Below are positions 55,149 to 63,587 of a stretch of DNA of 64,000 nucleotides, piece after piece; position 1 is the stretch's first letter, and each line of letters starts with the position of its first letter. Source of the DNA: Stenotrophomonas mori (lineage in GTDB: Bacteria > Pseudomonadota > Gammaproteobacteria > Xanthomonadales > Xanthomonadaceae); the NCBI RefSeq assembly GCF_023556335.1, contig NZ_JAIKTS010000003.1, positions 187,670 through 251,669 of the forward strand, given 5' to 3'. The translations under genes were made by a program, and so were the position numbers. The notes beneath the pieces were generated by a model that was not told the origin of the DNA, searched no databases, and saw only the letters and a program-made list of their open reading frames with translations.

Positions 55149-56093
55149 TCAGCCGTCGAACACATGGTCGGCGTCGGCGAAGCCGAGCGTCACCGCGCCC
55201 TTGCCGACATTGACCATGCCGGTCAGGCTCATCACGCTCTCGAGCAGGGTGATGCCATGGGCCTGGCAGGTGCCGCGCAGCGCGGCATAGCCCGGCAGCG
55301 CGCGCAGCTCCTCCAGCGGCCCGCCGTAGCTCATGCACAGCACCGGGGTCAGCAGGCCACCGGCGACGCGCCGGCGGGCGAAGTCGAACAGCCGCTGCAC
55401 GGCGTTGTCGAAGCCCTTGATCTTGGCCACCGGTGCGGTCTGCCCGCGGTGGCCGTGCAGCACCGGCTTGATGTCCAGCGCGCTGCCCAGGGTGGCGGCG
55501 ACCAGGCCGACGCTGCGGTCGCCCTTGTGGCGGGCGCGGGCGCGCATGTAGTAGAGGTCGCGGGTGACCATGTAGCCGTGCACGCTGCCGGCCAGCTCCT
55601 CCAGCCGTTCGCGCATCCGTGCCACGCTGGCGCCGGCCTCGCGCATCCGCACCGCCTCCACCGCGGTCACCGCCTGCGCGGCGAACAGGTTCTGGGTGTC
55701 GAGCACGCGCAGGGCGAACGGCGAGCTGTGGCCGGCGGCCTGGCGGATCGGCCGGTACTCGTTGAGGATGGCGAAGCTGGCCTGCAGCGCGTTGTCATGG
55801 ATCGGGCTGCGGGTGCGGGTGATGGTCAGGCAGAACACATGGTCGTAATCGATCACCAGGTGCTGTAGGAACAGTGCGCGGATCTGGTCCACGCCGAACG
55901 GCAGGGTTTCCGCTTCGGCCCCGCGTTCGGCCACGTGGTCGCGGAGGAAGGCCAGCGTGGCCGCTTCGTCGCGGTGGTCGGCCTGCACGGCTTCGCCGAT
56001 CCTGACGGTGATCGGCAGCAGCACCAGCCGGTGCCGATGGATGAACTCGGCCGGCAGGTCGCAGGCCGAATCCACGACGATTCCGATGCGCAT
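55149..56093 (-). CDS. DegV-family fatty-acid-binding protein
   Basis: A 314-residue two-domain DegV protein. The N-terminal RIGIVVDSACDLP holds the Ser that contacts the fatty-acid carboxylate; later landmarks are VLDTQNLFAAQ and the C-terminal IKPVLHGHRG. Family members (FakB in Firmicutes) bind fatty acids for phosphorylation, but no FakA-like kinase is visible here, so the role in this organism is open. The ATG at 56093 fits the conserved N-terminus. Confidence 0.85.
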   Translation of the reverse strand: MRIGIVVDSACDLPAEFIHRHRLVLLPITVRIGEAVQADHRDEAATLAFLRDHVAERGAEAETLPFGVDQIRALFLQHLVIDYDHVFCLTITRTRSPIHDNALQASFAILNEYRPIRQAAGHSSPFALRVLDTQNLFAAQAVTAVEAVRMREAGASVARMRERLEELAGSVHGYMVTRDLYYMRARARHKGDRSVGLVAATLGSALDIKPVLHGHRGQTAPVAKIKGFDNAVQRLFDFARRRVAGGLLTPVLCMSYGGPLEELRALPGYAALRGTCQAHGITLLESVMSLTGMVNVGKGAVTLGFADADHVFDG

Positions 56094-56183
56094 GCACGGT
56101 CTCCGTGTCTGTCCAGTCCCAGTGCCCACCCTACCTGAAAACCGCGGCCGGAAACCGGCGTTCCGGCGGGCTGTATAGCGGGG

Positions 56184-56221
56184 CGGCAGCCGGCCGCGGG
56201 CGGTGCCCGGGCCGGCTGCCG
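56184..56221 (-). terminator. Large hairpin downstream of the amidohydrolase pair
   Basis: CGGCAGCCGGCC pairs perfectly with GGCCGGCTGCCG (12 base pairs). The loop itself folds (CGGGC / GCCCG), giving an extended stem with a one-base bulge. The flank TGTATAGCGGGG resembles the GTAG head of the repeat array at 6777, so this may be a degenerate REP element serving as a terminator. Confidence 0.55.
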
Positions 56222-56229
56222 TTCCCGGC

Positions 56230-57498
56230 TCAGCGGCGGTACGCCGGCAGGCCTTCCTGGCGCAGGTAGCGGTCGCGCAGTTCGGTCTGGCGCGAGCGCA
56301 TCGGCACCGCGCGTCCGCCCAGCCACATGCGCTCGGCGTAGTGGCCGACGTCCAGCGGATCGCCCTCCCACAGCACCAGGTCGGCCTGCTGGCCGACGGC
56401 GATGCTGCCGATGCGGTCGGCCACGCCGAACGCCTGCGCCGGCACCCGGGTGAGGCCGGCCAGCGCCGCGTCCCAGGGCAGGCCGTGGGCCACGGCGTTG
56501 CCGGCAAGCTGGCGCAGCTTGCGGGCGTTGTGCGAGGCGTCGTCGTCCTGGCTGAAGGACACCGGTACCCCGGCTGCGTGCAGGCGCGCGGCGTTCTCCA
56601 GCGTCGCACCGATCTGGTCGAAGCCGGCCGGCAGGTTGGACAGGGCATCGACGAACACCGGCACCCCGGCCGCGGCCAGCTGCGGTGCCAGGCGCCAGGC
56701 CTCGGCGCCGCCGGCGATGGCGATGCGGATCCGCTCGCGCTCGGCCCAGCGCAGCAGCTGGCGGATGTCGGCGGCGCGGTCGACCCGCACCACGACGCGT
56801 CCGTTGCCGGCCAGGTAGCGGGCCAGGGTGCCGCGGCCGGCCGGCGTCAGCAGGGCGTGCGGCGAGTCGGCGGCGATGCGGCCGCGCGCTTCGGCCACCA
56901 TCTGGTCGAGCAGCATCCACTGGGCCGCGCGCGAGCTGCCGGACAGCTCCGAGCCGGATGCCCCCAGGCGCACGAACAAGGCGCGCGGGCCGATCGGATC
57001 GGCGCCGCCGTCCAGGCGCACGATCCCGCCCTGGCCGGCCACGAAGCCGCCGCCATTGGCGGCGCCCAGGGCGGTGAAGCCGATGCCTTCGACGCGCGCC
57101 ACCGGCACCAGCACCGAGTCGGGGTTGTAGGCCAGGGTGACGTCGAACTCCGGACGCTGCGGCTGCTCTTCCAGCTTCACCGCACTGTCCACCGTCGCCG
57201 CTTCACCGGAGACCTCCTCGACGCCGATGTCGGTGATGCCGCCGAACAGGGCCGGCGTCAGCGGCCGCCCGCCGGCCTCGACGGTTTCGATCCCGGCCGG
57301 TGCCGCGAGCCCCGGCCCGATCGCGCGGATGATGCCGCCCTGCACCAGCACGTCGCTGGCGTCGAGCGTGCCGCGTGCGGTGGCGGTGTGCACGCTGGCG
57401 TTGCGGACCAGCACGTCCTGGGCCCAGCCCAGGCCCGGCAGTGCCGTGGCCACGGCCAGCAGTGCCAGGCGCCGCAGTGCGCGGAAGGAGGCGGTCAT
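56230..57498 (-). CDS. Exported amidohydrolase-like protein lacking metal ligands
   Basis: A 422-residue exported protein (signal LLAVATALPGLGWAQ) with the amidohydrolase superfamily layout and the C-terminal signature GSIAVGQQADLVLWEGDPL. The metal-binding His residues of the active partner are missing. Where the partner has DVHSHLG, this has DIG (about 90-92); where the partner has HIHC, this has VRVDR; where the partner has FHHG, this has AGG. It is therefore probably not a hydrolase by itself and may be a structural partner. Its start overlaps the stop of the upstream amidohydrolase (ATGA), so the two are made together. Confidence 0.85.
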   Translation of the reverse strand: MTASFRALRRLALLAVATALPGLGWAQDVLVRNASVHTATARGTLDASDVLVQGGIIRAIGPGLAAPAGIETVEAGGRPLTPALFGGITDIGVEEVSGEAATVDSAVKLEEQPQRPEFDVTLAYNPDSVLVPVARVEGIGFTALGAANGGGFVAGQGGIVRLDGGADPIGPRALFVRLGASGSELSGSSRAAQWMLLDQMVAEARGRIAADSPHALLTPAGRGTLARYLAGNGRVVVRVDRAADIRQLLRWAERERIRIAIAGGAEAWRLAPQLAAAGVPVFVDALSNLPAGFDQIGATLENAARLHAAGVPVSFSQDDDASHNARKLRQLAGNAVAHGLPWDAALAGLTRVPAQAFGVADRIGSIAVGQQADLVLWEGDPLDVGHYAERMWLGGRAVPMRSRQTELRDRYLRQEGLPAYRR

Positions 57499-58901
57499 GG
57501 CTGTGCTCCCTGGCCGAGCATGAAGTCGCTCAGCGGTTGTTGTCCGCGGTCGCCGCGGTCGTAGGCCGGGAAGCCGTCGATGTAGACCTTCTCCGCCAGC
57601 GCGTAGGAGCTGAAGGGGTTGCCGTTCCACACCACCACGTCGGCCATCTTGCCCGGTTCCAGCGTGCCGGTCCGCTCCTCGACGCCCAGTGCGCGCGCGG
57701 CGTTGGCGGTCAGCCAGCGGATCGCGTGCTCCGGGGTGATCTCGTCCATGCCGGCGCGGCGCGCGCTGGCGATGACCTTGGCCGCCTCCTGGTTGAGGCG
57801 CTGGATGCCCTCGGGCGAGTCGGAGTGGACGATGGCGCAGCTGTTGGCGACGCGGTCGACCAGCGCGATGTTCTCCTGGATGCCGTCGAAGGCTTCCATC
57901 TTGAAGCCCCACCAGTCGGCCCACAGCGCGCCGCAGACGCCTTCGTCGGCCAGCCGGTCGGCCAGCTTGTAGGCCTCCACGCCGTGGTGGAACGCCGCGA
58001 TCCGGAACCCGAACTCCCTGGCCAGGTCGAGCATGGTGGCCATCTCGTCGGCGCGGTAGCAGTGGATGTGCACGCGGATGTCGCCCTGGATGGCGCCGGC
58101 CAGCGTATCCAGCTTGAGGTCGCGCTTGCCGCCGCTGTCGCCGGCGCTGTCGCCGTCCCCGCCACCTCCACGGCGCTTGCGCTTGACCGGTTCGGCGCTG
58201 TTCTTGGCGATGTACTCGCTGGCGTCGATGAAGGCGGCACGGTAGCCGGCGACATTGCCCATGCGCGTACCCGGCGCGGTGCCCTTGCCGCCGTACACCC
58301 GCTTGGGATTCTCGCCACAGGCCATCTTCAGGCCCCACGGCGCGTCGGGGAACTTCATCGCCTGGTAGGTGGTGGCCGGCAGGTTCTTCAGGGTCACCCC
58401 GCGGCCGCCGACCAGGTTGGCCGAGCCGGGCAGCACCTGCAGGGTGGTCACGCCGCCGGCCAGCGCCGCGGCGAAGCCCGGATCCTGCGGCCACACCGAA
58501 TGCTCGGCCCAGACGTTGGCGGTCACCGGCGCGGTCATTTCGTTGCCGTCGCTGTGGGCCTGCACGCCGGGGCTCGGGTAGACGCCCAGGTGCGAGTGCA
58601 CGTCGATGATGCCCGGCGTCACCCACTTGCCGCGGCCGTCCACCTGCTGCGCGCCGGCAGGCGCCTGCAGTGCGTCACCGACCGCGACCACGCGCCCCTC
58701 GGCCAGCAGCACGTCGGTGTTCTCCAGGCGGCGCCCGGTACCGTCGAGCACGGTGGCCTGGCGGATCAGCACCGGTGCCGAGGGCGCGGGCTGGTAGGTG
58801 CTGGGGTAGGGGTCGTGCATGAAGCGCGAAGGGGCGGCGGCGAGCGCGGGCTGGCCGCAGGCCAGCGCCAGGGCGATGCCGGCCAACAGTCTGTGTCGCA
58901 T
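57495..58901 (-). CDS. Exported amidohydrolase
   Basis: A 468-residue exported metal-dependent hydrolase. The signal peptide (LLAGIALALACGQPALA) is followed by the metal motif IIDVHSHLG (H102/H104), further ligands in VHIHCY and AAFHHG, and the terminal Asp in IVHSDSPEG. The C-terminal GTLEPGKMADVVVWNGNPF is typical of imidazolonepropionase-like and dipeptidase-like amidohydrolases. A basic, Gly-rich insert (KRKRRGGGGDGD) lies in the middle. Substrate is unknown, perhaps a cyclic amide or peptide in the periplasm. The downstream gene is a degenerate paralogue joined by a four-base overlap. Confidence 0.88.
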   Translation of the reverse strand: MRHRLLAGIALALACGQPALAAAPSRFMHDPYPSTYQPAPSAPVLIRQATVLDGTGRRLENTDVLLAEGRVVAVGDALQAPAGAQQVDGRGKWVTPGIIDVHSHLGVYPSPGVQAHSDGNEMTAPVTANVWAEHSVWPQDPGFAAALAGGVTTLQVLPGSANLVGGRGVTLKNLPATTYQAMKFPDAPWGLKMACGENPKRVYGGKGTAPGTRMGNVAGYRAAFIDASEYIAKNSAEPVKRKRRGGGGDGDSAGDSGGKRDLKLDTLAGAIQGDIRVHIHCYRADEMATMLDLAREFGFRIAAFHHGVEAYKLADRLADEGVCGALWADWWGFKMEAFDGIQENIALVDRVANSCAIVHSDSPEGIQRLNQEAAKVIASARRAGMDEITPEHAIRWLTANAARALGVEERTGTLEPGKMADVVVWNGNPFSSYALAEKVYIDGFPAYDRGDRGQQPLSDFMLGQGAQP

Positions 58902-59083
58902 GGGGTCTCCCTGTGCGGCGTGAAAGGTGCCTGAACGCTAGCCGCGGCCCCTGGTTTTGCCAAGTGCATTAAGGCCTGCCCGGGCGCCCGCGCGGTACAG
59001 TGCGGGCCAGCAGCGCTGGGCGGCCGCGATGGTCCGCCGTGCCGGTGCTGCGCCCCTTCCCACAGGCAACAAGGACAACAACG

Positions 59084-59623
59084 ATGCAGGCAATCGGCGA
59101 GGTGGTTGAGTTCTGGCGTACGGCCGGCCCGGCGCGTTGGTTCGTCCGCGACGCGGGGTTCGACGAAACGTTCCGCAGCCGGTTCCTGGCGCTGCACCAC
59201 CGTGCCGCGTGCCGCGAGCTGGAGCATTGGCTGGACAGTGCCGACGGTGCACTGGCACTGCAGATCCTGCTGGACCAGTTCCCGCGCAACTGCTTCCGCG
59301 GCAGCGGGCATTCCTTCGCCACCGACGGCCTGGCCCGGCATTACGCCGAACGCACCCTGGAGCAGGGCCTGGACCAGCCGCTGGAGCCGGCGCTGCGCGC
59401 CTTCATCTACCTGCCGTTCGAGCATGCCGAGGACCTGCAGTACCAGGACCTGGCGGTGGCGCTGTTCGAACGGCTCGGCGACGCCCAGTATCTCCAGTAC
59501 GCCGAAGTGCACCGTGATGTCATCCGGCGCTTCGGCCGCTTCCCGCACCGCAATGCGGTGCTTGGCCGGATCTCGACCGAGGAGGAACTGCGGTTCCTCG
59601 CCGACGGCGGGTTCGCCGGATAG
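59084..59623 (+). CDS. DUF924 family protein
   Basis: A 179-residue soluble helical protein of the DUF924 family, with the start EVVEFWRTAGPARWF, the family motif LDQFPRNCFRG, and YLPFEHAEDLQYQD. The family has a TPR-like fold and no known function. The ATG at 59084 gives the conserved N-terminus; AAGGAC upstream is a plausible ribosome-binding site. It is divergent from the amidohydrolase operon. The 342 bases after its stop (59624-59965) hold no gene I can support. Confidence 0.88.
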   Translation: MQAIGEVVEFWRTAGPARWFVRDAGFDETFRSRFLALHHRAACRELEHWLDSADGALALQILLDQFPRNCFRGSGHSFATDGLARHYAERTLEQGLDQPLEPALRAFIYLPFEHAEDLQYQDLAVALFERLGDAQYLQYAEVHRDVIRRFGRFPHRNAVLGRISTEEELRFLADGGFAG

Positions 59624-59912
59624 CGCTGGCGGTTGCCGGTGCGCGGCCGTCCGGCGATGCGCAGGACAGGCCGCCTGCATCGTCTCCGCGTTGCGGCCCG
59701 GTGCAGGTTGCCAGCGCCGGGGAGGATCCCGAGCGGTGGCGGATGCCGGCCCTGTCGGCCAGCCATGGCCGTGGCCGGGCGCTGTCGCTCCACGCCGGTG
59801 GCCGGGCGTGCGACCCGTGATGGATCAGGCGGCGCCGCGCAGCAGGGCGGTCGGCGCGGGAAGGCATGCCGCGGCTTCCGGAACCGACCGGTGGCCGCGG
59901 GTGCGCCTGGAA

Positions 59913-59942
59913 TGCGGACGCCGGCTTCCGCCGGCGTCCGCA
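59913..59942. terminator. Perfect hairpin between convergent genes
   Basis: TGCGGACGCCGGC and GCCGGCGTCCGCA form a 13-base-pair perfect stem with a four-base loop, 24 bases from the end of the glutaredoxin gene. There is no T-tract; it is a candidate bidirectional terminator or a member of a dispersed repeat family. Confidence 0.55.
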
Positions 59943-59965
59943 GGGAGCAGCGGGAGCCCCGCGGC

Positions 59966-60892
59966 TCAGTAGCGCGGCACGTTGCCGTCCACGTCCTGCG
60001 CCCAGGCATCGATGCCGCCGGTGACGTTGTGGACACGGGTGAAGCCCAGTGCCCGGAACTGCTCGGCAGCCTGTGCACTGCGTCCGCCGCGGTGGCACAG
60101 GAACGCCAGCGCGGTGTCCTTGGGCAGGGCTTCCAGCCGGGCGCGGTTGTCGCCGTCGAAGCTCTCGAACGGCACGCCGACCGCGGCGATGGCGCGTTCG
60201 TCGGCGGGGCGCACGTCCACCAGGAGCAGGCTGCCGGCACGCACCTGGTCGTCGGTGCTGCGCACATCCAGTTCCGGTACCGGCTTGGGCGCGTTGGGGT
60301 TGTCGATGGCCAGGCCCTTGCCACGGATGTCGTCCACCCAGTCGATGGTGATGCCCTCGGCGCGGCGTGCACTGGCCACGTCGAACTGCACGCGCAGGCC
60401 GTTGGACTCGGCGGCGATGGCGCCGTCATCGTGCGGCACCAGCTGGAAGTCGGGCTGGAAGCGGGCATCGATCGCCAGCTGCAGGGCCGCGCCGGGGGCG
60501 TCGGCCAGCGCGCCCTTGAGCATGTCCACCGCGGCCGGGGTCACGGTGATGGACGGCGGGGTGCGGTCCGGCGGCGCCACCCCGAGCAGGCGGCTGAGTT
60601 CGCCGCTGCCGGCCATCTGCAGCACGATGTCGCTGCCGCCGACCAGCTCGCCGTCCACGTACAGCTGCGGAATGGTCGGCCAGTCGCCATAGGCCTTGAT
60701 GCCCTCGCGGATCTCGCCGTCGGCCAGGACGTTGACATGGGCGAACTCCACGCCCAGGTCCTGCAGCACGCCGACCGCCTTGGCCGAGAAGCCGCATTGC
60801 GGCATGGTCGGCTGGCCTTTCATGAACAGGACGACGCGGTTGCTGCCGAGAAGGGATTCGATGCGCGAACGCAGGGCGGGGTCCAGGGACAT
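59966..60892 (-). CDS. Three-domain monothiol glutaredoxin (Grx4 - A-type carrier-like - rhodanese)
   Basis: A 308-residue fusion. Residues 1-107 are a CGFS monothiol glutaredoxin (MPQCGFS with C33, WPTIPQLYVDGELVGGSD), the type that binds [2Fe-2S] with glutathione. Residues about 112-205 resemble an IscA/SufA A-type carrier (SITVTPAAVDMLKGAL, IDWVDDIRGKGLAIDNPN) but hold no Cys at all. Residues 206-308 are a rhodanese domain with the active-site loop CHRGGR (C266). Xanthomonads and relatives carry this fusion; a role in Fe-S cluster or sulfur transfer is inferred. It is divergent from the deacetylase gene, with 60 bases between starts. Confidence 0.9.
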   Translation of the reverse strand: MSLDPALRSRIESLLGSNRVVLFMKGQPTMPQCGFSAKAVGVLQDLGVEFAHVNVLADGEIREGIKAYGDWPTIPQLYVDGELVGGSDIVLQMAGSGELSRLLGVAPPDRTPPSITVTPAAVDMLKGALADAPGAALQLAIDARFQPDFQLVPHDDGAIAAESNGLRVQFDVASARRAEGITIDWVDDIRGKGLAIDNPNAPKPVPELDVRSTDDQVRAGSLLLVDVRPADERAIAAVGVPFESFDGDNRARLEALPKDTALAFLCHRGGRSAQAAEQFRALGFTRVHNVTGGIDAWAQDVDGNVPRY

Positions 60893-60952
60893 CGTGATAC
60901 TCGCGGATTGATCGGTGACCGTACGATTCTACGCTGCGTGGCATGATGGGGC

Positions 60953-61786
60953 ATGACCGCTACGGGAACCCTGCATCGCATTCCTGACCGCCCCTGGCGC
61001 TGGCTGCCCTGGCTGCTGCTGTCGCAGGTGATGGCGGCGGCGGCGTGGGGGATGCTGGGCTGGAAGGCCGGGCTGGTGGCCCTGCTTGCCAGCCACGCGC
61101 TGTTCGTGGTGCCGGTGTTCCTGCCCAACAGCCGCTTCTATGCACCGGTGCTGTCGCGGCTGCCGGGGCCGGACGTCTGGCTGACCATCGACGACGGCCC
61201 GTCCGACGAGACCCCGGCGCTGCTGGACCTGCTCGACCGCCATGGTGCGCGCGCGACCTTCTTCATGGTCGGCGAGCGCGCGGCGGCGCGACCGGCGCTG
61301 GTCGCCGAGGTGCTGCGGCGCGGGCATGGGCTGGGCAACCACAGCCAGTCGCATCCGCAGGCGTGTTTCTGGCGGCTGGGCCCGCGGCGGATGGCCGCGG
61401 AGATCGCGCAGTGCCAGCGGACGCTGGCGGACATCGCCGGGACGCCGCCGTACTGGTACCGCTCGGTGGTCGGGATGACCAATCCGTTCGTGGCCGCGGC
61501 GCTGCGCCGCCATGGGCTGGCGCGGGTCGGCTGGAGCGCGCGCGGCTTTGACGGCGTGGGCTGCCAGCCGGAAGTGGTGGTGGCGCGCATCGCCCGCGAC
61601 CTGGCGCCGGGTGCCATCGTGCTGCTGCACGAGGGTGCGGCGCATGGCCACAACCTGGCCATCATCGAGGCGGTGCTGCAGCAGCTGCAGGCGCGTGGCC
61701 TGCAGGCGCGGCTGCCACCGGCTCCCGGCCGCGACGCCGGTGAGCCGGCCGCGCGGCGCGACCGCATTCCCTGCGTGCAGGAGTAG
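60953..61786 (+). CDS. Polysaccharide deacetylase (NodB homology domain)
   Basis: A 277-residue membrane-anchored deacetylase. Two hydrophobic segments (about 17-34 and 39-55) precede the NodB domain. Motif 1 is WLTIDDGPSD (catalytic and metal Asp), motif 2 is GNHSQSHP (metal His pair), motif 3 is YRSVVGMTNP, and a late LLHEGA supplies the final His. The enzyme probably removes N- or O-acetyl groups from a surface polysaccharide or lipid-linked sugar at the membrane. Whether it acts on GlcNAc cannot be told. Confidence 0.88.
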   Translation: MTATGTLHRIPDRPWRWLPWLLLSQVMAAAAWGMLGWKAGLVALLASHALFVVPVFLPNSRFYAPVLSRLPGPDVWLTIDDGPSDETPALLDLLDRHGARATFFMVGERAAARPALVAEVLRRGHGLGNHSQSHPQACFWRLGPRRMAAEIAQCQRTLADIAGTPPYWYRSVVGMTNPFVAAALRRHGLARVGWSARGFDGVGCQPEVVVARIARDLAPGAIVLLHEGAAHGHNLAIIEAVLQQLQARGLQARLPPAPGRDAGEPAARRDRIPCVQE

Positions 61787-61843
61787 CGCGGGTCCGTCCG
61801 TGTCCCGCGCGGGCCGGGTGGCCGCGGAACCTTCGTGCCGGGG

Positions 61844-62158
61844 TCAGTCGCCGCGGTCCTCCTCGGCGGGCACCGGCCGTGCCGGGCGCGTGCCCGGCGT
61901 GCGCAGCACCTCCACGTAGAACTGCCGGTTGCCGGCGGCGACCAGGGCGTCCACCGCGTGGATCAGCGCGGGGAGCGGCACGGCCTGCGCGCTGGCCTCG
62001 TCGACGCCGACCCGGGTATCGAAATCCCAGAAGTCGGCGCCGGCCGGCAAGGCCTTGCGGCGCTCGCGCCGGAGGTACTTGCGGATGTCGTGCTTGCTGG
62101 CCTCCAGCAGGCGGTCGGGGTGCTTGCCTTCGATGTCGAGGCGGTAGGTTCTTCTCAC
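61844..62158 (-). CDS. DUF6172-like small protein
   Basis: A 104-residue basic protein, MRRTYRLDIEGKHPDRLLEA followed by KHDIRKYLRRERRKALPAG and DFWDFD, which fits a small family (DUF6172) of unknown function. The start is GTG at 62158. The C-terminal 35 residues vary and are Pro/Arg-rich. It lies between the deacetylase (convergent) and a methyltransferase on the same strand. Confidence 0.75.
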   Translation of the reverse strand: MRRTYRLDIEGKHPDRLLEASKHDIRKYLRRERRKALPAGADFWDFDTRVGVDEASAQAVPLPALIHAVDALVAAGNRQFYVEVLRTPGTRPARPVPAEEDRGD

Positions 62159-62235
62159 GGCGGTCTCGTCTTGGCGCCGCCCCGGGACGGGACGGGGGAG
62201 GGCGCGATTATCGGCGCAAACGCCGGTGCCGTGGC

Positions 62236-62934
62236 TCAGGCGCGGTGGGCGACGAGCAGCCAGTTGTTGAACGGCGTGGCGCCATACAGCGGCATCAAGC
62301 GGCTGTGCAGGCCGGCCTGCTGCAGGTGCGCCTGCAGCGAGGCGGCGTCGGGGTAATGGCGCGGGCGCGCCTGCATCCAGCCGACCCAGTGCCCGGCCAG
62401 GTCGCCCAGGCGCGAGAAGCGGCCGCGGTGGCTGGCGTCGGCCAGGGTCATGCGCAGCACCAGCCGGCCGTCGCCGTCCAGCATGCCGGCGGCACGCTCC
62501 AGCAGCGCCGTCTGCGCCGCGGCCGGCAGGTACTGCAGCACGTCCAGGATGGCCACGCTGCCGCGGTGTTCCGGGGCCGCGGTGGCCAGGTCCAGGGAGG
62601 CGAAGGTGCAGGCGGCCAGGCCGGCGCGTCCGGCCGCGGCGCGCGCGCGCGCCACTTTCCCGGCATCGTTGTCGAGACCGCGATACGGCTGCGGCTGGCC
62701 ATCGTGGCGCAGCGCATGGGCCAGCAGGCCCAGCCCGCAGCCCAGGTCCAGCACCGGTGCGCGGCTGCCGCGCAGGGCGTCGAGCGCGCCCGCGTACAGG
62801 GGATCGCTGCGCAGCTTGCAGCGCACATACCAGTAGTCGCCGCGGTTGCCCCAGGGACGGTCCGGGGCGAACGCCTGGGCGATGGCGCGGGCATCGTGGG
62901 CCGGAAAGGCCGCGGTGCCCGGTGCGGCGCTCAT
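62236..62934 (-). CDS. Class I SAM-dependent methyltransferase
   Basis: A 232-residue methyltransferase with SAM motif I VLDLGCGLGLLAHAL and a later VAILDVLQYLP (motif II/IV). It is preceded by GNRGDYWYVRCKLRSDPLY, typical of methyltransferases found with lipid or polyketide-like enzymes. The start ATG at 62934 overlaps the stop of the upstream SGNH hydrolase (ATGA), so they are translated together and perhaps act in one pathway. The acceptor is unknown. Confidence 0.85.
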   Translation of the reverse strand: MSAAPGTAAFPAHDARAIAQAFAPDRPWGNRGDYWYVRCKLRSDPLYAGALDALRGSRAPVLDLGCGLGLLAHALRHDGQPQPYRGLDNDAGKVARARAAAGRAGLAACTFASLDLATAAPEHRGSVAILDVLQYLPAAAQTALLERAAGMLDGDGRLVLRMTLADASHRGRFSRLGDLAGHWVGWMQARPRHYPDAASLQAHLQQAGLHSRLMPLYGATPFNNWLLVAHRA

Positions 62935-63578
62935 GCGCCGCCGGCGTCGGCCAGCTGCCCGGCCGCCACCGGCAGCACTTCCCGGGTCCACAGCCGGTAC
63001 ATCGCGGCGGAGGGGTGCAGGCCGTCCTCGGCCAGCATCGCCGGTTCCGCGCCGTGCGCGCGGCTGAGCGGGGTGATGTCGACGAACGCGACGTTGTAGT
63101 CGCCGCAGCAGGCGCGGGCGGCGGCGTTGAAGTCGTCGGTCTCGCGCGCGATTACTCCAGGGTCGCGCTCGCTGGCAGCCGCGTAGGGGGTCACGCCCCA
63201 GTCCGGGAACGACAGCACCAGCACCCGCCGCGGATCCTCGGCCGCCAGCGCGATGGCCCGCTGCAGCAGCTGCTCGAACTGCTGGCGGTACTCGGCCAGC
63301 GGCCGGCCGCGGTACTGGTTGTTGACCCCCACCAGCAGGCTGACCAGCGCGTAGGGCCCCTGCGGCGGGGCGGCGTCGATGGCGGCGGCCAGCTCGTCGG
63401 TGGTCCAGCCGGTGGTGGCGACGACCTCCGGGCCGTCCAGGGCGATGCCGTGTCCGCGCAGCGCCGCGGCCAGCTGGAACGGCCAGCTGCCATCGGCGCC
63501 CACGCCCTCGCCGACGGTGTAGGAGTCGCCCAGCGCCAGGTAGCGGGGCGCCGGCGGCAGGGGCGTATCGCTGCTCAT
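62931..63578 (-). CDS. SGNH/GDSL-type esterase
   Basis: A 215-residue hydrolase with the SGNH blocks: block I LALGDSYTVGEG with the nucleophile Ser, the oxyanion Gly/Asn in LLVGVNNQYRG, and block V DGLHPS with the catalytic Asp and His. There is no signal peptide, so a cytosolic acyl-ester substrate is likely. It is nine bases downstream of the aminotransferase gene and overlaps the methyltransferase gene by four bases, so all three form an operon. Confidence 0.9.
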   Translation of the reverse strand: MSSDTPLPPAPRYLALGDSYTVGEGVGADGSWPFQLAAALRGHGIALDGPEVVATTGWTTDELAAAIDAAPPQGPYALVSLLVGVNNQYRGRPLAEYRQQFEQLLQRAIALAAEDPRRVLVLSFPDWGVTPYAAASERDPGVIARETDDFNAAARACCGDYNVAFVDITPLSRAHGAEPAMLAEDGLHPSAAMYRLWTREVLPVAAGQLADAGGA

Positions 63579-63587
63579 CGCGGCTCC

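Noticed and set aside
59624..59965. Open frames in the gap between the DUF924 and glutaredoxin genes
   Set aside because: They have Arg/Pro/Ala-rich composition, no start signals and no domain. The only clear structure is the hairpin near 59913.
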